A stretch of 64,000 bases of DNA, taken from positions 307,360-371,359 of the forward strand of contig NZ_AZEE01000027.1 of NCBI RefSeq assembly GCF_001434895.1, read 5' to 3'. The notes under the pieces are model-generated. The model was not told the origin of the DNA and ran no database searches. It was given only the letters and a program-made list of their open reading frames with translations. How positions within the stretch are numbered: the first letter of the stretch is position 1; each line of letters opens with the position of its first letter. The translations under genes were made by a program, and so were the position numbers. The DNA comes from Secundilactobacillus odoratitofui DSM 19909 = JCM 15043 (GTDB lineage: Bacteria > Bacillota > Bacilli > Lactobacillales > Lactobacillaceae). Positions 25,675-34,274 of the stretch are shown piece by piece.

Positions 25675-26549
25675 TAATTTTCCTCCTTAAGCTGTCGTAA
25701 ACTCGACCCGAAAATCTGTTCAATGGTAATTGGATCGCGATGATCAAAAAACTGACTCTCTTGACGGTCCAGTGCACTAATAGCCGCCATTTCCGCAGGT
25801 GTTAGATTGAAATCAAAAACCGCGATATTTTCCCGCATACGTTCCTGATGCACCGACTTGGGAATAACCGTAATGCCACGTTGGAGCAACCACCGTAAAA
25901 CAACTTGTCCAGTCGTTTTTTGGTGTGTTTCTGCAATGTTAACCAGTGCTGGCGCAGTAAAAATATCATGTTGACCCTCTGCGAATGGTGCCCAGGCCTC
26001 TACTCTCACACCCTCAGATTGGTTATAGGCGACTTCTTCGGGCTGCTGATACCAAGGATTAACCTCAATCTGATTCACGGCTGGCATCGTCGTCATCGTT
26101 AGCATTAAATTTTTAAGTTGATCTGCGTAGAAATTCGAAACCCCAATTGCCCGAATTTTACCGGCTTTTTGTGCTTCTTCTAGTGCACGCCACGCACCCA
26201 TTGTATCGCCATAAGGTTGGTGCAATAGGTACAGGTCGAGATAATCTAGGCCTAACTTTTCCAGTGAGGCATCGATTCCCCGCTTTGCACGCTGGTAGGT
26301 GAAATCTGAGACCCACAATTTGGATGTGATAAAAAGGTCTTCTCGACTCACGCTACTCTTTTGAATCGCTTGACCGACCGCCGTTTCATTCCGATAAGCC
26401 GTTGCTGTATCAATAAGTCGATAACCGGTTTGAATTGCAGCTGAAACTGCTGCTTCACATTCAGCTGAATCTGGTATTTGAAAAACACCGAAACCTAGCT
26501 GAGGCATTTCAACCCCATTATTTAGTTTAATCGTTGGTATACGTGTCAT
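25674..26549 (-). CDS. Aldo-keto reductase (AKR5-type), paralogue
   Basis: A 291-residue enzyme of the same family as the downstream gene. The tetrad Asp/Tyr (LIDTATAYRNETAVGQ), Lys (ITSKLW) and His (YLLHQPYG) is intact, and VIPKSVHQERMREN contacts NADPH. The pair arose by duplication and forms an operon that is divergent from a LysR regulator 124 bases away, which probably controls it. The true substrates are unknown; stress-derived aldehydes or keto-acids are plausible. Confidence 0.9.
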   Translation of the reverse strand: MTRIPTIKLNNGVEMPQLGFGVFQIPDSAECEAAVSAAIQTGYRLIDTATAYRNETAVGQAIQKSSVSREDLFITSKLWVSDFTYQRAKRGIDASLEKLGLDYLDLYLLHQPYGDTMGAWRALEEAQKAGKIRAIGVSNFYADQLKNLMLTMTTMPAVNQIEVNPWYQQPEEVAYNQSEGVRVEAWAPFAEGQHDIFTAPALVNIAETHQKTTGQVVLRWLLQRGITVIPKSVHQERMRENIAVFDFNLTPAEMAAISALDRQESQFFDHRDPITIEQIFGSSLRQLKEEN

Positions 26550-26673
26550 AGAATTAATTGCCTTCTTTCAATGAGTAATCTCACTATAATGCAGTCAAGG
26601 CAAGTTGAAAATTACCAATTAATCATGCTAGTATACAGGCAATGTATACTAACTTGAATTGAGGTGATTTAAC

Positions 26674-27543
26674 ATGTTAGACACTTACTTATTAAAAGAG
26701 TTGGTAACCTTTGCACAAGCTGGCACACTAGCTCAAACCGCTCGTTTACTGAACGTTACTCAGCCCACGGTGACGCGAGGACTACAAAAATTAGAAAGCG
26801 AGCTGGGCGTTACTTTGTTTGATCGACAACCTAATCGTCTCAGTCTAACGGCAACTGGTAAACTGGCTGCCAATGAAGCAGCAACCCTGCTCCAAGCACA
26901 ACAACTAGCTGTCAATCGTATTCATAACTTTGACGCGAGTCAACGTGTGTTAAAAGTGGGCGCTATCCTGCCTGGGCCACTAGCAGTACTCCACCATTTT
27001 GCGGCCGAATTACCACAAAACGTGACGTTACTGCCTCTAGTCGATACTGCAACACCGGCAGAAAATTTACTTAATTCTGAATATAGCCTACTGTTTACCA
27101 ATCAGCCAGTCGTTGATTCCCGTATTGAAAATCAATTAGTCGGTACTGAACGACTAGCAGTTAATTTAAATCAGTTCATGTTTCAGGCTAATCAGTCAAC
27201 CATCACCTTCGCCGAGCTTAACAATCTAAGCTTCGTGGTGCTCAGTGACATTGGCCCGTGGCGTGATATCATTCAGCAGCAAATTCCAAAGGCCAAGTTT
27301 TTTTATCAAAAAGAACAGGACGCGCTGCGAGAAATTACGCAATATTCCGACTTTCCTTACTTTAGTACAAATATTTCTCAACTTGATGATAACTTTGTCG
27401 CACAATCAACGACTCATAATCGCATTTGTTTACCAATAACCGATGAAACAGCTCAGATGCCAATTTATGCCAATTATCTACGATCAAATCAGGCTCAAGT
27501 TGCTTCGATTGTGAGCAAACTCAAATCGGTTTGGCCAGTATAA
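26674..27543 (+). CDS. LysR-family regulator, divergent from two aldo-keto reductases
   Basis: A 289-residue protein. The N-terminal HTH (LLKELVTFAQAGTLAQTARL, then NVTQPTVTRGLQKLESELGV) is typical; the effector domain from about residue 90 is less conserved. The ATG follows a GAGGTGA site. The intergenic TAGTATACAGG...TGTATACTA dyad at about 26630-26651 is a likely operator. The neighbours suggest that it activates the reductase operon. Confidence 0.88.
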   Translation: MLDTYLLKELVTFAQAGTLAQTARLLNVTQPTVTRGLQKLESELGVTLFDRQPNRLSLTATGKLAANEAATLLQAQQLAVNRIHNFDASQRVLKVGAILPGPLAVLHHFAAELPQNVTLLPLVDTATPAENLLNSEYSLLFTNQPVVDSRIENQLVGTERLAVNLNQFMFQANQSTITFAELNNLSFVVLSDIGPWRDIIQQQIPKAKFFYQKEQDALREITQYSDFPYFSTNISQLDDNFVAQSTTHNRICLPITDETAQMPIYANYLRSNQAQVASIVSKLKSVWPV

Positions 27544-27569
27544 CGCATACGACACATTGTGATAACGCA

Positions 27570-27610
27570 AAAGAAGCATGATTCACAGCGAATGTGAGTC
27601 ATGCTTCTTT
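27570..27610. terminator. Bidirectional terminator
   Basis: An 18-bp stem with one wobble (AAAGAAGCATGATTCACA arm) and a short loop, flanked by A-runs and T-runs, separates convergent genes. Confidence 0.85.
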
Positions 27611-27659
27611 CGTACCTAAGTTTATCGCTTAAAATTAGATTGGTTTTCACTACCTATAA

Positions 27660-28349
27660 TTAGTTGGTTGCAACTTTTACTTGACCATTATCACTTACGA
27701 TAACTAATTGGGCGGCATGATCATCATTATAAGTCTGCCCCTGTTTTGCAACCTTTTTCCCGTTTAACTGTGCTTGACCGTTTTTAACCCCAATTTTCAC
27801 ACCCGGTACGTGCATACGGGTTAAGGTCGTTGTACCGTTTTTCTTGTTCAATGTGCCATCTTTGAGCACAGTAATGTCATTCATTAAAGTTGTCCCGTTG
27901 TTATGGTTAATCGTTAAATGCCCGACCTGCACAGCCGCCATCTTCAACGTACCGTTCAACTGTGCCACACTCATCGTGGTTAACTGACTTGGTACCGTCA
28001 CCACAATTCGAGCAGACTTGCCCAGTTCTAACTGGTGATTTCCTGCCTGTGACTGTCTGACGGTCACTGTATCGCCAATTTGTTTCACCTGATAATCGTC
28101 ATTTATAACGTTAGTGGCTTGAATCTTAAACTGTGAACCCGATTTAACCGTCACGACCGCCGTACGAACGTTTACGGCCAAATTTTTAACTTCATGTTTA
28201 GCCGTGAACGTTGCGTTGGTTAATTTTTCAACCTTCAACTGGCTTAAGTTAACGCGGTGCGAACTTGCATTAGCCCACCAGACCGTTCCGCCAATCAAAA
28301 TCGCAACAACGACAATTAAACCAACTAACCAGCCAATGACCTTTTTCAT
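27660..28349 (-). CDS. DUF4097 membrane-anchored protein
   Basis: A 229-residue protein with one N-terminal membrane helix (residues 5-25) and a repetitive beta-helix-like region typical of DUF4097 (VRTAVVTVKSGSQFKI, LTINHNNGTTLMNDITV, IGVKNGQAQLNGK). The ATG at 28349 overlaps the TetR stop as ATGA, with GGGGG 7 bases upstream. It is therefore the second gene of a TetR-DUF4097 operon. Such proteins may sense or act on the cell envelope; function is not established. Confidence 0.8.
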   Translation of the reverse strand: MKKVIGWLVGLIVVVAILIGGTVWWANASSHRVNLSQLKVEKLTNATFTAKHEVKNLAVNVRTAVVTVKSGSQFKIQATNVINDDYQVKQIGDTVTVRQSQAGNHQLELGKSARIVVTVPSQLTTMSVAQLNGTLKMAAVQVGHLTINHNNGTTLMNDITVLKDGTLNKKNGTTTLTRMHVPGVKIGVKNGQAQLNGKKVAKQGQTYNDDHAAQLVIVSDNGQVKVATN

Positions 28350-28915
28350 GCTGCTTCCCCCATTACCCACTTTTCTAAGTACGCTTGCACCATCAAAACT
28401 AACGTCTCCGTTTGACTCACAAAATTTTCTGCAGTTAAGACTTGATCCAATTCGTTCAAAAAGACCACACCCCGCTTTAAATACTGTTGCTGTGTGTCAG
28501 TTAATCCTTGTATCCGAATTTGCTCGTCAAGCCATTCTGTTAACACCTGACTAAACCCATAAGTACCGTCAGCCATTCGTTTTTGATAGGTTTCATGCAG
28601 TAGTGGCCCAATCTCGGGTCGGTACCATTCCATCAAAACTTGATTTTGCTTCACAGTTTCAAAAACCGTCCTAACGATCATCGTGGCGCCATCAACCAAG
28701 CCAACGCCACTCCGTAATTGCTTGCTCAGATCACTACGGAGTCGTTCATTTTCTGCGTCATAAACGGCCAGAAAAATCGCTTGCTTAGACGCATAGAATT
28801 TATAGAATGAGCCGGTCGCAATCCCGGCCGATTTAGCAATCTGTGCAACGTTCGTATGCTTATAGCCGCTGGTTAAAAAAACTTCCCGCGCTGCCGCTAA
28901 AACTGTTGACGTCAT
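28346..28915 (-). CDS. TetR/AcrR-family regulator
   Basis: A 189-residue regulator. The HTH is complete: AAREVFLTSGYKHTNVAQIA, then KSAGIATGSFYKFYASKQAI. The C-terminal ligand domain is unassigned. The start at 28915 has GGAGGT 4-5 bases upstream; an in-frame extension to 28951 overlaps the operator. It overlaps the DUF4097 gene by 4 bases and probably represses its own operon through the palindrome at 28926-28955. Confidence 0.88.
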   Translation of the reverse strand: MTSTVLAAAREVFLTSGYKHTNVAQIAKSAGIATGSFYKFYASKQAIFLAVYDAENERLRSDLSKQLRSGVGLVDGATMIVRTVFETVKQNQVLMEWYRPEIGPLLHETYQKRMADGTYGFSQVLTEWLDEQIRIQGLTDTQQQYLKRGVVFLNELDQVLTAENFVSQTETLVLMVQAYLEKWVMGEAA

Positions 28916-28925
28916 ATTTACCTCC

Positions 28926-28955
28926 ATGAATGAATATTTTATTTCGTTCATTCAT
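28926..28955. promoter_or_regulatory. TetR operator palindrome
   Basis: ATGAATGAA and TTCATTCAT are perfect inverted arms 12 bases apart, just upstream of the TetR gene. The TGAATGAA/TTCATTCA type is commonly bound by TetR regulators that use it for self-repression. Confidence 0.75.
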
Positions 28956-28962
28956 ATTACCG

Positions 28963-28999
28963 AAAAATAAAACAATTCGCAAGACCGAATTGTTTTATT
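28963..28999. terminator. Bidirectional terminator
   Basis: A perfect 14-bp stem (AATAAAACAATTCG with its complement) and a 6-base loop, immediately after the membrane-protein gene at 29005-29556. Confidence 0.8.
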
Positions 29000-29004
29000 C
29001 GCGA

Positions 29005-29556
29005 TTAATGACGATCTGGTCGCTGAATTGCCGCAGCAATTGCCGATTCCTTTCGGTGTAAAACCCACGTATACGTAAAACCGGAAACGGCCGAAATCGC
29101 CCAGATATACCAGCTGTACGCATTGCCAAACTTCATAAAGGTAAATAGCTCTTCTCTGACTACCTCACCGAGTTCACGCAAAATATGAGCGTTACTGATA
29201 CGACCTACGTGCCAGATTTCGCAGGCAATCCCGAGCACAAAAACCGCAACCCAGCCAACAATGTACGGCCAATTTTGCTTCACTAAAACGATTGGCCGTT
29301 TAAACTTATCGTGCTCAGCAGTTCGTTGAATCGTCACGCCACTTGCTTGGTACCAGCCAATCAACGCCGACAACACCACAATGGGTACCAATAACCCAAT
29401 CTCACTGGTTTTCCACGACATCGTAATCAAAAACATGATCAGCGAATAGCCTGGTAAGGTGATTTGTTCAAACCGCGAGACTTTTTCAAACTTAAACGCC
29501 TTACTGGCCACCCGATAAACCCCGTAAATTAAAATTAAATATAGCAATAACCCCAT
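29005..29556 (-). CDS. Integral membrane protein of unknown function
   Basis: A 183-residue protein with about five hydrophobic helices (near residues 2-14, 34-48, 54-70, 98-115 and 148-165) and basic loops. The third in-frame ATG (29556) is chosen because AAGGAG lies 7 bases upstream. No transporter signature is visible. It is a single-gene unit ending in a bidirectional terminator. Confidence 0.65.
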   Translation of the reverse strand: MGLLLYLILIYGVYRVASKAFKFEKVSRFEQITLPGYSLIMFLITMSWKTSEIGLLVPIVVLSALIGWYQASGVTIQRTAEHDKFKRPIVLVKQNWPYIVGWVAVFVLGIACEIWHVGRISNAHILRELGEVVREELFTFMKFGNAYSWYIWAISAVSGFTYTWVLHRKESAIAAAIQRPDRH

Positions 29557-29769
29557 TATCATTCTCCTTCATGACATTCGTCCATCTCATTAAGCCCGTC
29601 TGAGGATTTTTTGTCAATATTTTGAGGTGTTTCAATCGTTGCTATGTCAACGTCTCATTCAATTTTAATATTCAATATGCATGAATAGACTGTTGACATG
29701 GTAATCGTCAACTGTTATCTTTAACAGCATTCATACATATTAAAATTTGAATAGAAGAAGGTCATACAT

Positions 29770-30711
29770 ATGAGAAAATACGCAATTATCGGCGTCGGAC
29801 ACGTTGGCGCAACAGTCGCTTATACCCTGGTCTGTCAGGGTATCGCTGATGAATTAATTTTGATTGATAAAAATGAGAAAAAGGCCCGTGCGGAACAACT
29901 TGATCTTCAAGATACGCAGGCTCGACTCGATTCACATACGACAATTAAGATCAACGATTACGCTGAGTTAGCGGATACGGACATTTTATTTGTCACATCC
30001 GGCAATATTCACGCCCTTGATCATGCAAGTGGCAACCGCTGGGCTGAATTTGAATACACCCGTGAAATCGTGCAAGACATTGCACCGAAAATCAAGGCGT
30101 CTGGTTTCAATGGCGTCCTAATTGACGTAATGAATCCTTGTGATTGCATCACTTACTTCTTACAGCAAGCGACCGGCTTACCAACTAACCAGGTTTTAGG
30201 GACCGGTACCTTCTTGGACACCGCCCGTATGCAAAAGGTAGTTGGCGAAAACTTTAACGTTGACCCTAAAAACGTCACTGGTTACACCTTAGGCGAACAC
30301 GGCGAGTCACAATTTGTCGCCTGGTCAACGGTGTCCGTGAACGGTCTGCCAATTGAACAATTAGCTGAAGAACGACAATTAGACTTAGCTGACCTCGAAA
30401 GCCAAGCACGTGGTGGCGGCTGGGCTGTTCATTCTGGTAAAGGTTATACCAGCTATGCCATCGCAACCTGCGCCGTCAAGTTAAGTCGGGCCGTCCTTGA
30501 TGACGCCAACCTCGCTTGTCCTTGCTCATGTTACAGTGACAAGTACGGCACATACGTCGGTCACCCCGCCATCATCGGCAAGTCCGGTGTAGTTGAGGCA
30601 TTACGCCTGCCAATTACAGCTGAGGAGGAAGCCAAATTGGCTAAATCAGCTGGCTTTATCCGTGAGAAATTTGAAACTTTGCCAAGTCAGGAAGCTGTGG
30701 AAGAGGCGTAG
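29770..30711 (+). CDS. L-2-hydroxyisocaproate dehydrogenase (L-HicDH)
   Basis: A 313-residue NAD-dependent dehydrogenase of the LDH/MDH family. It shows the Rossmann motif GVGHVGATVA, the Asp that selects NAD (LILIDKNEKK), DVMNPCD, the substrate loop LGTGTFLDTARM and the catalytic His in LGEHGESQFVAW. The overall pattern matches L-HicDH of Weissella/Lactobacillus rather than L-lactate dehydrogenase, so it should reduce branched or aromatic 2-oxo acids from amino-acid breakdown. A cluster CPCSC near residue 252 is unusual, as the homologue I know has no cysteines there. AGAAGG precedes the ATG. Confidence 0.88.
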   Translation: MRKYAIIGVGHVGATVAYTLVCQGIADELILIDKNEKKARAEQLDLQDTQARLDSHTTIKINDYAELADTDILFVTSGNIHALDHASGNRWAEFEYTREIVQDIAPKIKASGFNGVLIDVMNPCDCITYFLQQATGLPTNQVLGTGTFLDTARMQKVVGENFNVDPKNVTGYTLGEHGESQFVAWSTVSVNGLPIEQLAEERQLDLADLESQARGGGWAVHSGKGYTSYAIATCAVKLSRAVLDDANLACPCSCYSDKYGTYVGHPAIIGKSGVVEALRLPITAEEEAKLAKSAGFIREKFETLPSQEAVEEA

Positions 30712-30732
30712 GTTCGTTTTCTGGCTACCGTG

Positions 30733-30853
30733 CCGTAACGTGCAAAATAAAGCAGACAGCTAACATATAAAGGCTCCCCCGCATAAACACAAGCTCGGGG
30801 TTTATGCGGGGGAGCCTTTATATATCGCTGTCTAACCGCTTTATTTTGCACTC
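30733..30853 (-). repeat. Structured repeat family 1, copy E (terminator of Pip gene)
   Basis: On the minus strand: GAGTG, outer stem GTGCAAAATAAAGC, bulge GGTTA, second stem AGACAGC, a long inner hairpin (GGCTCCCCCGCATAAAC with its complement), then the closing arms and CACGTTACGGC. It follows the stop of the gene at 30859 by 5 bases. Confidence 0.8.
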
Positions 30854-30858
30854 ATTTT

Positions 30859-33024
30859 TTATTGTCCCAGTCCCGTCCTACTAAAATCAGACAGGATTCT
30901 CTGAGTGAATTTCTTCAACCTAGCTTTCAAGAAGTAGCCCAGCATCACCGTCACGATGATCATCGCGACTAGCGCGAAAGCGTCCGTGAAGACCGTTTCC
31001 ATGTTTGGGCCGCCGACTGCTTCCCGAAAACCGCCCACGCTATATGCGAACGGGAAGAACCGATACATGATTCGGTAGAACAATGGGTTTAACTGAATCG
31101 GGTACAGTGCACCCGATCCCGCTAACTGGAGGGCGACCAGGAAGATGACAATTGCCTTACCCAGGTTACCGAACGTCGCCGCTAACGTAAATATGATGGT
31201 CGTAAAAAGTATCGACGTCAGCGCGCCAAATATCAGCATCACAAACAGGCTTTCCACCTGGACACGCAGGAGTAAGATCGAACTGAAGATGATAATCGCT
31301 GTTTGAATCAGTGAAATCGTCCCGTACGTCAGCATTTTGCCGAAATACTCTTCATGAATCGTAATGTTTCTGAAGCGTCGACCCTCGCGTGGCGCCGTTG
31401 TGTGCAACACCATCACCAACATGGTACAGCCGACCCAGATTGACAAGGTAATGTACGTTGGCAAGAAAGCTGCCCCAAAGGTGCTGACTTTATAGATACT
31501 TTCATCCTTAACGTTAAACAACGTCACCAGTGTATTGCCCATGGTCTTAGGGTTGTTTTGGAGCACCGTAATAATTGATGCGATATCACTATCACTGGTG
31601 AGCTTCAATTGATCAGCGATGGTCTTGATGTCGCCTTGATAACTGTCCAGTTTAGACGATAACTGCGCACTGCTATCAGCAATCAGCTGATTACCTTTTA
31701 TCGCATTGTTCAAGTAGTCCTGGTTGATACCTTTAGCTTGCTGCAGTTCGCTCAAAATCGTCTGTGACTTGGTCACCGCAGAGATCAAGTGGCCACTGAT
31801 GTTGTTCAAATGGCTCTTCACTGAAGTATTGTACTGTGTCAGTGCTGAATTCAAGTCATTCGTGATTCGACGGCTGTTGGCGGTCGCGCTATTAATGTCA
31901 GCTGACGTTAAGCGTCCCGTTTCATTCAGCGTTGATTTGAGTGATTTCAGTTGCGTTTTTTCAGCATTGAGTAATGACACCACGTTGCCCAACGTACTAT
32001 TCAAGCCGCTGAGTGCCTGCAATTTAGATTGGCCGTTCACACTCTTTAAGAACGACTGTAACGGTGTCACTTGGCCCTTCAGCAGATTGACCTGCGAAAT
32101 GGCCTGGTTCAAAGTGGCGTTAACTGCGCTCTTACTGCTTGAGCTTGCTGAACTGTTGAGTCGTTTCACGGTACTGTTCAACCGATTAGCACTCGTGGCA
32201 GCGCTATTCAAATTCGTGTTCAGACTGTTAAAGGCCTTGTTAATGGTCTTTTGAACGGAATTAAGTGAAGAAATCGTTTCGGTATTGGTCGTCTGCAACA
32301 CGTCAACGTTTTGAGATGCCGTCATGACTGGCTTTAACCCGGTTAAAATTGCGGCCATGTTGGTCGAAGCATGATTGACTTCGCTCAGCGCACCAGTTGC
32401 TAAATTCATACTGTCGTCTAGCGTGATAATCCAATCCTTCAGCTCAAGGATCTCAGCCTTTTGACTCTGTGCTTTATCACCCAGCACATTTAATTTCGAA
32501 AAGATCGTCGTGTTGACCGTCTCTAAGAAGTTGGTCTGGACCTGATTCACTAAAGTCTTTGCCGCAGTTTCCGTAATCTTGCCACCCATTGGACTGTCAC
32601 GACTATTGGCGCGATAGACAATTTTAGCCTTGTGTGGGTTACTACCAGCAATACTTGCCAATGACGCTGAAAAATTAGCTGGAATCACGATTTCGGCGTA
32701 GTACTTGCCACTTCTTAGTCGGGTATCCGCCGTTTTAGCGGACGTAAAGCGCCAGTCTAACTGATGATCAGACTTCAGCTGACTGATCACCTGGTCGCCG
32801 ACATTCAGTTTGGTGCCTGCCAAGGTCGCCCCCTGATCGTGGTTAACCACCGCCACCGGAATATTTTTAATCTCCGACGTGTCGTAGGGATTCCACATTG
32901 CTCGGACGTTGATCAACGTGTACAGGCTAGGCAAGATACACAGCGCCAAGAACACAATGATTACCAACGGCGAAGAAATAATGGCCTTAAAATCTCGTTG
33001 ATAAATTAATTTTACGTTTTCCAT
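30859..33024 (-). CDS. YhgE/Pip-family membrane protein 1
   Basis: A 721-residue protein. One N-terminal membrane helix (residues 15-36) is followed by the Pip/YhgE signature (WNPYDTSEIKNIPVAVVNHD, KYYAEIVIPANFSASLAS). A long Ser/Asn/Lys coiled-coil region (about 170-500) and six C-terminal membrane helices complete it. The family includes the phage-infection protein of Lactococcus and the EsaA-related component of type VII secretion; it resembles ABC-2 permeases without an ATPase. Here it has its own terminator and lies head to head with a secreted protein and a second copy. Confidence 0.85.
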   Translation of the reverse strand: MENVKLIYQRDFKAIISSPLVIIVFLALCILPSLYTLINVRAMWNPYDTSEIKNIPVAVVNHDQGATLAGTKLNVGDQVISQLKSDHQLDWRFTSAKTADTRLRSGKYYAEIVIPANFSASLASIAGSNPHKAKIVYRANSRDSPMGGKITETAAKTLVNQVQTNFLETVNTTIFSKLNVLGDKAQSQKAEILELKDWIITLDDSMNLATGALSEVNHASTNMAAILTGLKPVMTASQNVDVLQTTNTETISSLNSVQKTINKAFNSLNTNLNSAATSANRLNSTVKRLNSSASSSSKSAVNATLNQAISQVNLLKGQVTPLQSFLKSVNGQSKLQALSGLNSTLGNVVSLLNAEKTQLKSLKSTLNETGRLTSADINSATANSRRITNDLNSALTQYNTSVKSHLNNISGHLISAVTKSQTILSELQQAKGINQDYLNNAIKGNQLIADSSAQLSSKLDSYQGDIKTIADQLKLTSDSDIASIITVLQNNPKTMGNTLVTLFNVKDESIYKVSTFGAAFLPTYITLSIWVGCTMLVMVLHTTAPREGRRFRNITIHEEYFGKMLTYGTISLIQTAIIIFSSILLLRVQVESLFVMLIFGALTSILFTTIIFTLAATFGNLGKAIVIFLVALQLAGSGALYPIQLNPLFYRIMYRFFPFAYSVGGFREAVGGPNMETVFTDAFALVAMIIVTVMLGYFLKARLKKFTQRILSDFSRTGLGQ

Positions 33025-33354
33025 TTAAACTTCCTTATATTATCTATAAATTCACGATTGTTGTTTACCTTTAAACATTTTAGGGTAGCAACCGTTTGAT
33101 TTCAACCAGTCACGTAACGTTACTGAACACTGTTCACAATCTAAATAATCAAACACTCTCTATGTAATTGTCCTAAAATATGGGTGAATCAGCGTGCATA
33201 ACCCCGTTTACTTTGACAATTCAAGTTGTTGTTACACTGAGGTTACAGGATTTCCAAACGTTTGATGGTATAATGTGAACCATCAAGTTGTTGTAGGCCA
33301 CTAACCTATTTCATCTTAACTTGACTATCCAATTTTTAAAAGGAGTTTTTCAAC
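33025..33354. promoter_or_regulatory. Control region between Pip gene 1 and secreted protein
   Basis: A 330-base divergent region. A TATAAT box (33269-33274) lies about 80 bases before the gene at 33355. A palindrome CAAACGTTTG just upstream and a 12-base direct repeat TCAAGTTGTTGT (33221 and 33283) bracket it and look like operator elements. Confidence 0.45.
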
Positions 33355-34029
33355 ATGAAGAAGAAACCAATTTTATTTCTAGCACTTTTATCCGCCGTTT
33401 TCTTCCTATTTACAACGACTAATCAAGTTGACGCTAAAACTAAGAGCGCCAAGATTCTATCAACTCGAACACTAACCAAGACACCCTATCATGCTGTCAG
33501 TGGTTACCTCTATACCTCAGCTCACTTAACTAAAAAGGCCCACAACGCCGATAATTACCCGTTAACTACCTTCTATGCCACCAAGTCTGACACCGTTCGA
33601 AAAGCTAACGGTAACAAAGCCGTTTACTACTACATCAAAAACGGTAACGGCAAGGTTAAAGGTTGGATCTGGCGCGGCCACTTAGTGCGAATCGTGGACA
33701 CCTCCGCTAAACTCAAACAGTTTAACGCACTCATCTCACTGATTGATTCCACAACCACCAACACGCATAACAAGATTGTTTCAGTTTTGAACACCATTAA
33801 TAACGACACCACCTTAAGTGATCTGGTGACCAAGTTAACGACTTTGAAGAACAATTTAACTAATAGCTCGGACATTGCGAAGTTAAACGACATTATCACG
33901 ATCATCAAGAGTGACTTCAGTACCAGTGTGAACGACCTGACGAATCTGGTAAATGCGTTGCACACTGTAAATGGTACCATTTCAACCGCTTTAAACGGTC
34001 TCATCGGTAAGCTATCGAGCGCTTCATAG
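33355..34029 (+). CDS. Secreted protein with SH3-like module and helical tail
   Basis: A 224-residue exported protein. The signal peptide ends VDA near residue 27. Residues 30-115 contain an SH3-like module with GWIWRGHLVRI, the same kind as in the surface proteins at 8849 and 51194. Residues 120-224 are a helical Asn/Thr/Leu-rich repeat that recalls the coiled regions of the Pip proteins on either side. AAGGAG precedes the ATG. A functional link to the two Pip proteins is suggested only by position. Confidence 0.7.
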   Translation: MKKKPILFLALLSAVFFLFTTTNQVDAKTKSAKILSTRTLTKTPYHAVSGYLYTSAHLTKKAHNADNYPLTTFYATKSDTVRKANGNKAVYYYIKNGNGKVKGWIWRGHLVRIVDTSAKLKQFNALISLIDSTTTNTHNKIVSVLNTINNDTTLSDLVTKLTTLKNNLTNSSDIAKLNDIITIIKSDFSTSVNDLTNLVNALHTVNGTISTALNGLIGKLSSAS

Positions 34030-34100
34030 TCAATTAAATTTAACGTTTTAAAATTGTTTTATGGTCTGAGACGCTAACACTCAAGTCTCGGCCGTATGAT

Positions 34101-34148
34101 AAATCTCCCCGTGGGTTCTGGCGATCAGGAATCCACGGGGAGATTTAC
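34101..34148 (+). terminator. Intrinsic terminator-like hairpin
   Basis: A 14-bp stem (AAATCTCCCCGTGG with CCACGGGGAGATTT) has a large loop and follows the secreted-protein gene. Confidence 0.7.
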
Positions 34149-34274
34149 TTGTTCGCTGGATCTAAATCATTGGCGTTAAGCCAGATTTATCAAGATTCAG
34201 CCCACAACAGCACTTTCATTCATTTCCCAACTTATGTAAAATAAAGGCAATCAAAATTATTCCCGGAGGAAAAC

